Part shown: positions 21,640 through 32,179 of the stretch, one piece after another
How positions within the stretch are numbered: the stretch's first letter is position 1
Layout: every line of letters begins with the position of its first letter
Source of the DNA: Pictodentalium vernedei
Lineage: Eukaryota; Mollusca; Scaphopoda; Dentaliida; Dentaliidae
Assembly: GCA_031216915.1 (NCBI GenBank)
Contig: CM062296.1
Coordinates: 668,378,753-668,442,752, forward strand
Direction of reading: 5' to 3'
Length of the DNA: 64,000 bases
Program-made: the position numbers and the translations under genes
The notes under the pieces: generated by a model
What the model was told of the DNA's origin: nothing
Databases searched by the model: none
What the model saw: only the letters and a program-made list of their open reading frames with translations

Positions 21640-21900
21640 AAAAAACCAAGTAAGGACCAAAAAATTGTGAACAATTGACAAATTAAGGACCATAACTCTG
21701 GTGAAAATATGCAGGCAACTTTTTATAACCTGCACAGGAGCAGCTTGTCATAGGATCCGTCATACCAAATTTCATTGAAATCCATCCACTGCTGAGACAT
21801 CACTGCAGATGGAAAGACAGATAGATGGACAAGCAAATGGATGGACGAACGGATGTAATCCAGTATACCCCCATTTTGTTTGAGTGTGGGGAGTATAACA
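21640..21900 (+). mobile_element. Short element with GGACGAACGGATG tail
   Basis: AGGACCATAACTCTGGTGAA, then CATACCAAATTTCATTGAAA, then a GATGGACAAGCAAATGGATG-type run and GTATACCCCCATTTTG. The layout (body phrase 'ACCAAATTTCAT', then a GGACGG-like run) parallels the 30.4-kb element and the P and Q tails. Confidence 0.45.
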
Positions 21901-22402
21901 AACAACTGAATTGCAAAATATATGGCTTAAGAATAAATGGCATAACATTTTTTACCCTGGCTACAAATGAATGGAGTGAACACAAACCCTTTATTGTAAT
22001 TCATCAGTTAAATTCAATCCCGTTGTTTTTTCTGAACCTATAATTTGATTGGTTGAGGGCCAGTCTGCTTTGTGCTCTAATCTCAGATAATTTCACTCTT
22101 ACCATGCTCTAATTGCCGGAAGCAGGTCAATTAAAACATGTCTGTATCCACGCTACACGTGAGCAACAGTGCTTGCTAAACCACTCCTATCACAGATCGA
22201 ACACCCCCCCTCCCCCCAGAGTTGTTTTCTATTGCAATGATTGTTAGTGTTAGTGTCCGTGTTCTGTTCAAGTTCACCTTGTAAATTCGATCATGGAAAA
22301 TTGACCAAGATCGAAAATGACATTTTTTTGATTGTTGATTGTTTTTCTTCAAACAAAATGGGTTTGGAGAATTTTTTCACTTCACATGATGACAGAAATT
22401 AC
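21901..22402. other. Unassigned sequence
   Basis: Contains a C-rich run (22205-22218). The plus-strand ORFs of 63-72 codons have no recognisable features. Confidence 0.3.
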
Positions 22403-22530
22403 AATGGAGATAAACATCTCTTGTTGAGTTAAGACATTCAGGAATTTTGATCGAAAGAGCGAGTTGCAAAATGGTTTTCCATGGTCAAATTCCTAAATGT
22501 CTAACTCAACAAGAGACGTTTATCTCCTAA
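22403..22530. repeat. Imperfect hairpin
   Basis: GGAGATAAACATCTCTTGTT (22403) pairs with AACAAGAGACGTTTATCTCC near 22510, with further pairing inside (AAGACATTCAGGAATTTGA-type arms). The loop is about 25 nt. No coding capacity. Confidence 0.6.
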
Positions 22531-23161
22531 TTACCAACACAAGGACAGAGCCTGTATTGTCAGGTATTTGTGAAACAATAAAGTCATCAGAAAAGCAGTT
22601 TCCTTCTCAATTGAATTGTGGTAGGATTGCTATCTAGTCATGTAACACATTCATGGAAACACTTATTTACTGGAGTTTGCATATGACAATATCTGCGTTC
22701 TTACACTTGCCCGAAAAAAAAAAATTTCAATCTTTTTCCCAAAACATTTTCCAGACATGTGGGCCCATTTTCTATACCCATTCAAGTACATCAAATAGAG
22801 AAAAATCTGAGTGTGGGAAGATTTTTATGAAAACGGTAAGTAACACAAGCTACATTTTTTGTTTTTTTGAAAAACAATGCAAGAATGTCATTTCTTCATA
22901 CTCATACTTTAGTAAAGCTACTCATACTTTAGTAAAGCTGCTTGAAAACAGAGACCAAGAGTATTAAATTACTTATAATTTTAAAAGCTGTCTTTTCAAT
23001 TTCAAAAGAATCGACCCTCTGCACAAGGATGTCAAAATACCAATATTTCAAGATGCAAATTTAAAAAAAAATGCAACCAGGAATTTAACCAATTCAATCT
23101 TGTTCTTATGGCCCCAATTTACTGCAAACTGCAATTTCTTCCTTCTTTCAGTTACATTTTT
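22531..23161. other. AT-rich sequence with a decayed family C left part
   Basis: CCCTCTGCACAAGGATGTC at 23015 and AACCAATTCAATCTTGTT at 23085 are the left half of family C. A short direct repeat, TACTCATACTTTAGTAAAGC, is present twice at about 22898-22938. Confidence 0.4.
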
Positions 23162-23423
23162 TTAACTGGTTGAGTGCTGGAAGCCCAGATTTGGGCTTTA
23201 CAAGGAAGTGCAGGCACCACAACTTAAAGAAAGGCTTCATATTCTGAAGATGTGTATCATATCATCTTTGAAGTGAAATTATTTAGTCTGTAAGGATTTG
23301 CCTTGTTGCAATTTATGGGAGAGTGCCCATAGGCACCCTCTCACAAACTGTATTAAGGAAACAAGGCAAAGACATGAGAACAAATTTTTGTGACCAAAAG
23401 TAATTTAGCACTATACCAGTTAA
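23162..23423 (+). mobile_element. Family F MITE (F4)
   Basis: TTAA at 23162-23165 and 23420-23423, ends TTAACTGGTTGAGTGCTGG and GCACTATACCAGTTAA. The central hairpin is TTTATGGGAGAGTGCCC with an imperfect return. Confidence 0.75.
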
Positions 23424-23640
23424 GGTTGGTTTTAAGCTTAAATATTTACAAGGATGGGCGAGTGAGTTACATAAGTTATATAACTCCTGTCCTTGGCCAT
23501 ATTGCCCATTTTAGAGAACTTCCACCCCAATCATTGGAGACTGGGTCCTCCTATTTTACCAGTAATACACAGCTTTTCCACAGTAAGCAGATACTGCTTC
23601 ACTTCCCGGGGTTCCTATGAGGGATAAAACTACTTAAAAA
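23424..23640. repeat. SINE-like repeat 2, second copy
   Basis: GCCCATTTTAGAGAACTTCC, then CAATCATTGGAGACTGGGTC, ATTTTACCAGTAATACACAG and CTGCTTCACTTCCCGGGGTT match the blocks at 10.94-11.05 kb and 54.06-54.18 kb. Confidence 0.45.
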
Positions 23641-23697
23641 TCTTTACAGCTTGTAAATGAAATGACTCATCACTTACCAGTAGAAACAGATACAAAA

Positions 23698-24126
23698 TAC
23701 AGTAAAACCCTGTTAACTGAATAGCCACTTTGTCAATGAAAATTATTCAATTAACAGGAGTATTCAATTAACAGGGATTGTTGTGTCACTTTCCTGTATT
23801 CTAGAGATAAACTTGGCATTTATTCTTTTATATCTTGTTTGACAGAGCTCCTTGAGCTCTGTCAAACAGGATATAATATATTAAATGACTATATTGGATG
23901 TACTGAGGCCAAATAGGTCTATAAACAAAGGAAAACTGGGGACAGTCAGGGTAATTTCTCGACACGTTGCAAGATTTTTTATTCAATTAAGAGGAGTTTA
24001 CTCTATAACCTATATTCAATTAATAGGTCAAATTTGTATTGGAGGTATGGTTTTGTGTTGGGAAATTATATTCAATTAACAGAGTTATTCAGTTGAGAGA
24101 TATCCAATTAAGTGGGCTCCACTGTA
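23698..24126 (-). mobile_element. Family D MITE (D2)
   Basis: Element 23700-24124 between TA pairs, ends CAGTAAAACCCTGTTAACTG and AATTAAGTGGGCTCCACTG, opposite in orientation to D1. The central palindrome is CTTGTTTGACAGAGCTCCTT and return. It retains GTCTATAAACAAAGGAAAAC intact, which is the empty form of the site occupied by P3 in D4. Confidence 0.85.
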
Positions 24127-24768
24127 CATGTACTCACACACAAAGTCTTGGCTTCTCCCAATATTTTGAATAACACATATGCATGTGTATAAGCCATGCC
24201 ATTTTTAAGTCAATTTCCACCCAAAATATCTCCTTTTGACTATTACCATTGCAAAGTCACACCCAAATTTTTGTATAAAAAACTGTGAATTACGAGAGGT
24301 TCAGTATCGATTTGAAAAGGCCGAGACCAAATTAAGGAACATGTACAAAGTTTTTTTTAAATTTCACTTTCATTTAAATGACATTTTCTGAAGAATAGAA
24401 TAAATAAATAAAAAGAATTGTCAAACAATATCTATTTATTTATTTATTTATTTATTTATTTGCTTCTGTTATTGTTGAAATTTTAAAATCAAATTGAATT
24501 AAAACAAATTGCAGAATAATGCTGGTTAAAAATAGATACACAGTAAGCCACATTGACGTTGAAAACGAATTCTGATTGAAATTCACTATGTAAGCGATAC
24601 ATATTTTTTTGTATATCGCATTTATTCTGTTTACCTGATTCAATAGCAGAGTGTGATATAAATATTAATGACTGATCGATGCTGGATTTGACTAGTCAAC
24701 TAAAAGTGCTGATCGCGTCTACATCAACTTGTCGACTTTACACATGCCTTTCAGTCCATTATTAACAC
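24127..24768. other. Unassigned, with an ATTT microsatellite
   Basis: A run of ATTT units occupies about 24431-24462. Nothing else is recognised. Confidence 0.4.
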
Positions 24769-24968
24769 TTAACCCACCAATTATTTTCTTGGATTTAAAA
24801 TATCAAGTAATGGCTTCAGTAAAACAGATTCTGGTGTCAAAACTTTGAAGATTACTCCTTTTTGTTGGAGTATATTTTGTTTACAAGAGGCAGAATTTTA
24901 CTTTTACATTGTATCAGGATATTTTTGTTCTAGGCAGGAAAATCTGTTTGGAGCAGGAAAAGAGTTAA
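24769..24968. mobile_element. TTAA-bounded MITE, TTAACCCACC type
   Basis: TTAA at 24769-24772 and 24965-24968. The left end is CCCACCAATTATTTTCTTGG, and GGCAGGAAAATCTG and GGAGCAGGAAAAGAG lie near the right end. The latter motifs also occur at 52785 and 42900, so it is a repeated family. The ends are only weakly inverted. Confidence 0.45.
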
Positions 24969-25086
24969 TTTATTTGAACAAATACAGGCTTCCTGCTGGT
25001 AAGTACTGATAAAATTCAAGGCCATTTCATGATTTTTTTCAGCATTTTTCAGGGCTCCACAATAGACAAATTCAAGGATTTTTGAA

Positions 25087-25215
25087 GGCCCTGCCTTCAC
25101 AAGTCCTAACTAGTACCTCCGACCACTACCCCATCCTCCCACTTCCCTACTAGGGAAGTGGGAGGATGGTGTAAAGAACAGAGGTCCTAGTTAAGACTAC
25201 GCCTTCACGAACTTT
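25087..25215. repeat. Palindromic foldback
   Basis: CCATCCTCCCACTTCCCTAC and the return TAGGGAAGTGGGAGGATGG (25131-25169) form a nearly loopless hairpin. Outer motifs (CCTTCAC, GTCCTAACTAG / CCTAGTTAAGAC) continue the pairing imperfectly. Confidence 0.65.
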
Positions 25216-25285
25216 GGCATATAAAACTAGATAGTTACGATTACGTGCATCATCAGCATTTTTATTTCCTGAATATTCAAGGCTT

Positions 25286-25526
25286 TTAACCCTTTACCCA
25301 ATGCAGACGATATCAAAATTTATTATTTTAAATATAATTTTTTAAAATTTTTCAAAAAATTTCAACAAAACCATATCATGTGACCCCTCGTTGGAACGAG
25401 CTCGTTCCAACGAGGGGTCACATGATATGGTTTTGTTGAAATTTTTTGAAAACTAATATTTTTTTCAACTGCTGAATTTGCATATTACGCGGGCGGATGC
25501 AGGCGATTCGTTGGGTAAAGGGTTAA
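25286..25526. mobile_element. Family B MITE
   Basis: TTAA at 25286-25289 and 25523-25526, ends CCCTTTACCCAATGCAGACG and TCGTTGGGTAAAGGG. The palindrome is AACAAAACCATATCATGTGA, CCCCTCGTTGGAACGAGCTC, with immediate return and no spacer. No ORF. Confidence 0.85.
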
Positions 25527-26160
25527 AAGTCTCCTGCTCCATTTTCCCGGTTTTCATGGCTTTGAATAGACGCAGCCAGTTGCAGCAGGAAAAGAGTAGT
25601 TAATTCATTTTATCTAACAATCATATAGATTTTGGCCTGAAAATCATGAGAAACGATACATATCACATAATGTGTTCTGATTCTGTATAATATAGACGAC
25701 TCATTCTGATTCCATATCATATAGACGACTCGTTTCTGGTAACGCGGTGGGCTATCAAAACAGGCACATGAATACATTCTTTGTGCATTTCAAGGGATCG
25801 ACTCAGCTGATCGCTTACAAAACAAAACAAAACAAAATTCTTTACAGTTAGCGACAGAACTAATAAATAGAAACTGCACAATTCAACGTTACACCTACCC
25901 GGTTCCTGGGGATGTGCCCACATTGCACACTCATAAATTCAAGCGGATCATCATGGGAAGTAACACTGAGAGTTAATAATTTGACAACACAACTTTGAAA
26001 ATTGTGGTGGCCGCATTACTCGTTGTTTGTTAGAGTGCTCAACAATTATAGTTCCATAAAATGTTTTTTTAAAGTGTTTCTCGCCCAACATTATGTCCCA
26101 AGACTGTATCAATAATTGAAGATTTAATCCGTTTATGTGACAGAATTGTTAGATAAATGA
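25527..26160. other. Unassigned sequence
   Basis: No repeat terminus or exon is recognised. A short duplicated phrase (ATTCTGATTCC/TATAATATAGACGACTC) occurs at 25678-25735. Confidence 0.35.
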
Positions 26161-26323
26161 ATTATCATGATAATGTGCATGTCATGTGATTTGCATCAGA
26201 TTCCCGGTGGTGTCCAAAAATGGGATCACAACTCGCCAGAAAAGCCGACTCGTTGAGATCCCATTCTGGACACTACCTCGAGTCTGATACAAATCACAGG
26301 ACATGCACATAATCATGATAATC
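26161..26323. repeat. Foldback with about 65-bp arms
   Basis: The outer pair ATTATCATGATAATGTGCAT and ATGCACATAATCATGATAAT, and an inner pair with GTGTCCAAAAATGGGATC and GATCCCATTCTGGACAC, enclose a short loop. The two arms differ by several substitutions and small indels. Confidence 0.7.
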
Positions 26324-27030
26324 TGTATTGAATAAATGCTTAAACAAGGTACCATCCATCAATTTTTCTATTGCTTCTAAAATATAGTTTAAAACATCTA
26401 TTTAAATGAGCACATGATGCAAAATAATTTTCATGTATAAAAGAAGAGCACATCTGAAGCATTCATATGCAATTTGTTCATTGAATGTTCTCTGAGAAAA
26501 ATACAGAGCTTCAAATAAGATTACAGTTCAGTTTATCTGTTTATGTATTAAATGTAATAAGGCAAGCACTCTTCACAAAAATTACCACTCAAATTTTAGC
26601 ATATTTTCAACTTTTGCCTCTGACATAGAGAATTTTAGTCTTTTTGAAATATAGTTGGTTCACTTTTGTAGAGACCTATAAACAGATATCAAAAGCCACA
26701 TTCTGATTTTCATTTTTAAATCCAAATTTAAGGGCACAACTGAGTCAAACAAAATAAAAATATAATAGTTCAAACTTCTCGGCTAATACAAATAAAATAT
26801 GTTTACAGAAAGATGATGTGTTCTTTGTTGAACCCAAAATATTTAAATGAAAGTGAAAGATTAGGAAATTGTTTTTTTTTAAAATTCAAAAGTATATTTG
26901 TTTGCACCTAAATTATTTGCAATGCATTTTGGGTAAAAATCACCATGTTTTATCTCCTACACATATTGTATCTAAAGTTGCGCATATCTCATCTTCCCAT
27001 GCCCACAATCCCAGTCCAAAATAAAACAAA
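26324..27030. other. AT-rich sequence, nothing recognised
   Basis: No ORF of note, no repeat end and no hairpin that I can support. Confidence 0.4.
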
Positions 27031-28795
27031 AACAAGAGGCCCCACGAGGCCTGAAACGCTCACCTTGGACAGAACCCGATATAAACAGAGTCCAAGAATG
27101 AATCTATATTGAGCAATCAATCTCCATAGGGTCCATTGTCCATCTAGGGGTGACTAAAATATAGCACCATATATAGTTAATCAGAATGTAAAAAGTGGAG
27201 CTCCCCTATGGAGCCCCTTGATAAATCTATGTGGATTAATCTTAGTTACACACCTCTAGAGGGTACTCAATAAAAAAAAATTCTAATTCTTCAGCAACAT
27301 GGCCAATTCCAGCTCCCATAGGGAGCCCAGATATTAACCCAGACACTCAATTTGAACAAACTTGTATCTCACCCCACTAGAGATGTTGTATACCAAATAT
27401 GAAATATGACTGATGGATCTGTAGAAGATGTTTAAAGAAATTTCCTAATATGGCACTAAGTTAAAACTCAGGCTACAATAGGGAGTCCAAATATTAACCC
27501 AGGGACCCGATTTGATCAAACTTGAATCTGACTTGCCAAGAGATGTTGTAAACCAAATATGAAAGGATTCTGACTGGTGAATTTGAAGAAGAAGATTTTT
27601 GAAGAAATTCCCTTAATCTGCACCAAGTTAAAATTTGGGTTCCCATAGGGAACCCAAATATTAACCCGGGCACTCAAATTTTCAAAGTTAAATCTGACCC
27701 CCCAAGAGATGTTGTATACCAAATACAAGAGCATTCTGACTGGCAGATCTGAAGAAGAAAATTTCCACATATTGCACTAAGTTAAAATTTTGGGCTGCCA
27801 TAGTGAGCCCAATTATTAACCTAGGGACCTGATTTGAACAAACTTGAATCTGACCCTCATAATAATAATGTATGCCAAACATTAAAAGATTCTGACTGGT
27901 GGTTCTGAAGAAGAAGATTTTTAAGATTATTCGCTCTACTGTCCTAAGTTAAAAATCCGGGCTCCTGTATGGAGCCCAAATATAAACTAAGGGGCTTCAT
28001 TTTAAGAAAGTTGTATCTGACCCCCCTCCCCTCCCCTCCCCCCCCCCCCCTGGATGCTGTATACCAAATATCAAAAGATTCAGACCATTTGCTCAAGAGA
28101 AATTTTTTAAAAGAATTTTTGCAAATATGCTGACTCGGCATTTTTTCAATGCCCACCCTCCTACAGAAAACTCTGACATAACCGATGGCAATTTTTTTAA
28201 ACATTCAATTCTACTGAACCTAAGGATGCTTCATACCAAATAAATGTTCTCTGTTCCGTGTGATTTGGGAAATATGGGCATTTGAAAATATTTCTCTATT
28301 TAGCTCCTGGGGTTCTCACAGGGACAAAGGGAATTTTTTTATCCACAAGTCAAGTACTTATGACCCAATAATACCACATATCATATTTGGTTCAAAATGG
28401 CCCATCTGTTCAAAAAATTGAAATTTTGGGCGGGGCCAAACCTCCCATTACAAAGGCAAATATTGCTCCACAAACGTCGTTTGAACAAACTTGATTCTAC
28501 ATCTCAAAAGGAATCTCCATACCAAATATCAAGTCATTTTACCCACTGGTTCATGAGAAGAAGATTTTAAAAATATTTTGGAGCAATTTCTCCCACACCC
28601 TCCCTATGGGGCTAGTCATGTTGAGTTGAACAAAAATGCAATGCCCCTTCAGGACCATCACTCACACAAACCTTCACTAGAATTGGCCCAGTGGTTTTGG
28701 AGAAGTCAAAAACATAGTGTTGACGGATGACAGATGGGTGGCGGACGGAGAGCAATTAGATAAGCTCAGCTTGACTTCATCATGGTGAGTGAAAA
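27031..28795 (+). mobile_element. P-family element P2
   Basis: Starts AACAAGAGGCCCCACGAGGC and ends with a GATGGGTGGCGGACGGAG run and a terminal hairpin (TAAGCTCAGCTTGAC...GGTGAGTG). Between them are about five diverged units of the P1 repeat (for example TTGAACAAACTTGAATCTGA at 27836 and AACCCAGGGACCCGATTTGA at 27497) and the shared tail (GACCCAATAATACCACATAT). Units are far more diverged than in P1, so this copy or its array is older. No coding capacity. Confidence 0.65.
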
Positions 28796-28822
28796 ACAAA
28801 AAACATATTATATTTTAAGACA

Positions 28823-29308
28823 CTGTGGAGCCCACTCAATTGGATATCTCTAAACTGAAAAACCAGTTAATTGAAAAATAATTTTCAAGTTCCAAATCAT
28901 TTATCTTACCTTTTATAAAATTTGACCTCTTAACCCTTTACCCAACGTAACAGCCAAAACCGGCCAGCGCTATTCTCAAAAATCGCCAATTAATTTTTAT
29001 TATTTTTTCATTTTTTGTCTCAAAAACATAGATTATGACACCTCATTGGAACGAGCTCGTTCCAATGAGGGGTCATAACCTATGTATTTGAGACAAAAAA
29101 TGAAAAAAATTAGTTATTCAATCATTTTTTGGCAAGTGTCGTCTGCTTTTCATGTTAGGTAAAGGGTTAATTGCATATCGGTTGACAGAATTCCTTTTTA
29201 TTGAACAAAAAAATCTTGTAATCTATCAGAGTTACTTACTTAGACAACCAATGAATTGTGTACGTTTACAGACCTCTCTGGCCTCAGTACATCAAATGTA
29301 AGTATTTA
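28823..29308 (+). mobile_element. Family D MITE (D3), truncated and interrupted
   Basis: Starts CTGTGGAGCCCACTCAATTG and follows D1 to ATTTGACCTC, where the family A element 28930-29170 is inserted. The body resumes as TTGCATATCGGTTGACAG and is lost at about 29308, where another repeat begins. Confidence 0.75.
28930..29170. mobile_element. Family A MITE nested in D3
   Basis: TTAA at 28930-28933 and 29167-29170. Ends are CCCTTTACCCAACG and TTAGGTAAAGGG; the core is CATTGGAACGAGCTCGTTCC and return. D1 reads GATCTGTTAATTGCATATG at the same place, so one TTAA became two on insertion. Confidence 0.9.
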
Positions 29309-29460
29309 AAACGCTTAAGCTGCTGTGTATTTTCAAGTTATTTTTCAGCAAACCTTGTCATGGCTGCTATAAAGCAGCCATGACTAGATTTGATGAAAAC
29401 TTTATCTAAATTCTACTAAGAAATCACTGGTCAAAAAACCCATTCAATTCATATTGGGAA
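29309..29460. repeat. Repeat with the CATGGCTGC palindrome
   Basis: GTCATGGCTGCTATAAAGCA followed by GCCATGAC is a palindrome, flanked by GATTTGATGAAAACTTTATC. The same block is at 39047-39100; related pieces are near 43135 and 50390. Confidence 0.55.
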
Positions 29461-30407
29461 AATTTAATTAAATGTGCCCAAATTATACTTATTTCCATGG
29501 AAAGAGAATTTTTATCATGGTTCATACACTTTTCATATGAAAAAAAATCCATAATTTTTCCAAAACTTCTCAAGAAGTGAACAGAACAATTCTCCAAAAC
29601 ACCCAGATGAAAAATTCCAAAACATTTCCATACCTAAAATATGTTCCAAACTCTTTCGTTCCCACATGCCAACTGCTGTGCAATCCCACTGTCTGCTCAC
29701 ATCAGTTTGAACAGTGTGCTCACATCAGTTTGAATTATATGCATTGTGCTGAGAAACTGTATAAAGAGTTCACAAAAACCAGTGTGCAATATGTTCCGAG
29801 TATGCAAATGCTTCCTAATCAGGTCGTTGGAAGCAGAAGCGGAATTTTTTTCATTGTGTTGCTTAAGCTATCTTCTTCTCCTAATTCAGAGACAATTCCA
29901 TACCTTCACCAATTAAATCTTTTTTCTCCAGAACTTTTCCAGAACCGATATTAAAAAAACTACTATTTTTCATACTTTTCAAGCATATGGAAAATTATTT
30001 TTCTAATTCAATACTTTTTCCAGGATTCCATACACGTGTATGAACCCTGTTTAGGCTACACAAAGTTGATCTCCTGTTTCTCAGGCCATTTTGTGTAAAA
30101 TTGCATATGGTCATGTGTTTTTATTTTAATTTTTTATTTTTGTAATTATTTCTTTGCCTTCAAAAGTTCATGTTCTTGGTTTGTTTTATGTTTTAGGCCT
30201 CATAACCTACAGAATAGCATGGGTGCTGGTGTATTTCATCCCTTGAGTGCAAGGAGGCTGTGCAATGCTAAAGCACAGCAAAGCCTTGTTGCACTCAAGA
30301 GACAAATTTATCAATCTTATTAACTAGGGTAATATTTTAATTGTTTGCCGCCGGGATATGGCCATAGTTACTGACATGGCATTAAACAACAATAATAATA
30401 ATAACTA
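29461..30407. other. Mostly unassigned
   Basis: A plus-strand ORF of 125 codons (29577-29954) has no recognisable domain and sits in AT-rich sequence. At 30231-30300 an imperfect palindrome (CTTGAGTGCAAGGAGGCTGT...CCTTGTTGCACTCAAG) is present. A SINE-like 3' end phrase (ACATGGCATTAAACAACAAT) precedes an AAT microsatellite at 30390-30410. Confidence 0.35.
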
Positions 30408-30685
30408 GAGGTACTGTGAGCAAGCTCACAAAGTGATACCCCCTCGCACCTGTCAGAACGGAATTATATTGCTTCATGCACATCTTCATATGAGTTCTTC
30501 CATTGTGTGAAGTTTCATGAAAATTCTTCAAACGGTTTAGGGGGAGTTGCGCTTATAAGGATGGACAGACGGACGGACGGACGGATGGACGGACGGACGG
30601 ACGGACGGATGGACGGACGGACAGGGTGATTCCTATATAACCCCCCCCCCCCCCAAACTTTGTTTGCGGGGGGTATAATAACTAG
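30408..30685 (+). mobile_element. Short element with GGACGGAC tail and 11-bp duplication
   Basis: ATAATAACTAG flanks the element at 30408-30418 and 30675-30685. It starts AGGTACTGTGAGCAAGCTCA and contains AAGTTTCATGAAAATTCTTC. A run of GGACGGACGGACGGATGGAC-type units (30570-30620) follows, then CCCCCCCCCCC and GCGGGGGGTAT. The first and last bases (GTGATACCCCC / GGGGGTAT) are roughly inverted. No ORF except those made by the microsatellite. Confidence 0.6.
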
Positions 30686-31059
30686 GGTAAACACTATCAG
30701 ACATAAACCATTTAATTTTGATTTTTTTATGTTTGTTTTGGTCATAAAAAGAGAGCATGTGGCAGCCAAAAGGACTATGCAAGAGGGTCTGAGAAACAGA
30801 TTTTTAACTTTTTTAGGCCTTATTCTGGGCAGTTATATCCACCAGGAACATGCAAGGAGTTAATCTATTATAATTATCTTCTCTGACACAGCTCCATGAT
30901 CTATGTCAAGCAAGATATAAAGAAATAAATTCTCAGTTTATTACTGGCATTCAGAATAATGACCAAACATCTGTTAAATGAATACTTCTTTTATCTCCTA
31001 GCATTCTGGTGATATTTCAAAATTTCCGTCATTGACTCAATATTGCCCACATAGCATGA
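30686..31059. other. Unassigned, with a decayed family D centre
   Basis: CTCCATGATCTATGTCAAGC and AAGATATAAAGAAATAAATT near 30890-30930 are remnants of a D centre. No exon is recognised. Confidence 0.35.
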
Positions 31060-31202
31060 AAAATTTAACAAATTATAGCTTGTTTGACAGAGCTCATTGA
31101 GCTCTGTCAAACAAGATATAATTTATTAAATTATCAGTTGTATTGTGGGAAAAAATTGTTGTTGAAAACTTTGGTATTTCAACATCAGCGTGCAGAGGGC
31201 AA
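31060..31202. mobile_element. Family C MITE, core and right half
   Basis: The palindrome GCTTGTTTGACAGAGCTCAT with return GAGCTCTGTCAAACAAGATA (about 31078-31122) is followed by the family C right half, TTTGGTATTTCAACATCAGC and GTGCAGAGGG. The left end is eroded and the right TTAA is mutated (CAAA). Confidence 0.6.
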
Positions 31203-32015
31203 AATGAATTTATTTTATTTTCATTCATTTTCTCTTCCCCCAAAACAAACTGTATTCCCACTCACACTTGCTGAATGAAAATGGGATTCCATTTTCAGCA
31301 TTGTATTCCAACTCTCAGTGATTATGGACTATTTTATCTTTTTTTTGACATGTTTTGAAAGTAACCACGGAATCTATATATAAAGGGTTGTTATGGGGGG
31401 TAAACAAATACAGAGAAAATAAAATAAACGCAAAAGTTCACTGCTCGGATTCGAGTATGATTTTATCCTCTCATGGGCTGTGTGAATTATTTCACTCAGC
31501 TAACGCCTTATGAAATAATCCTCCACACACCCCATTCAATGATAAAAATCGTACATGCATCGAGAAGTGTACTATTGCCTACATTTTTCTCGGGAATGTG
31601 GGCATAAATAACAGGGTTCCACTGTAAAGCTTTCTAAAGTCATTATTTTATTATACAGTGGAGGATGTTTGGTGCTGTATGTGAAGTAAAGAAGTCTGTT
31701 TTTATTCTTTAGGAGCACTGCATATTTTTGGAATTCTTTGGCCTGATCAGCCGATTGCTTCCTAGATTGACTGTTTCAAAGCCCAAAATGACTGGCAGAA
31801 TCTAGTCCAAACTCTTACGGTGTGGCTGTTAGTTAACTTTGGGTGTGGAATGTTCTTCTTGGTGTGCCATACCAAAAATTTACTTACACCCTTAGGGCTC
31901 ATTTTTATATTGTGCAGAACCTTCAACAATGTGAGCACCAAAGTCCCAATACTTCTTTACTAGGGTTCTTGGCCTGTAAGTCTAAATTTCGATGCTCTCT
32001 AACGCGAGATCCCAA
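31203..32015. other. Unassigned, with one foldback
   Basis: ATCCTCTCATGGGCTGTGTG and the return CACACACCCCATTCAATGAT (31466-31543) form a hairpin with a second inner pair (ATTATTTCA/TGAAATAAT). No exon is recognised. Confidence 0.4.
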
Positions 32016-32179
32016 TACATTGGAACCCTGTTAATTGAATAGCCACTTTAATAATGAAATTATTCACAGGAATATTCAATTAACAGGGATTTGGACACTT
32101 TATTAGCTGTATTCTAGAGCATTTAATACATTACATCTTGTATGGCAGTCTAATGGAGCTCTGTCAAAGAGGATATATA

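Noticed and set aside
22241..22432. Possible small exon near 22.3 kb
   Set aside because: A 63-codon ORF ends inside a hairpin arm and lacks splice sites or similarity to any known protein I recall.
29577..29954. 125-codon plus-strand ORF as a gene
   Set aside because: No domain, no codon bias and no splice or promoter evidence that I can see; it lies in AT-rich sequence between repeats.
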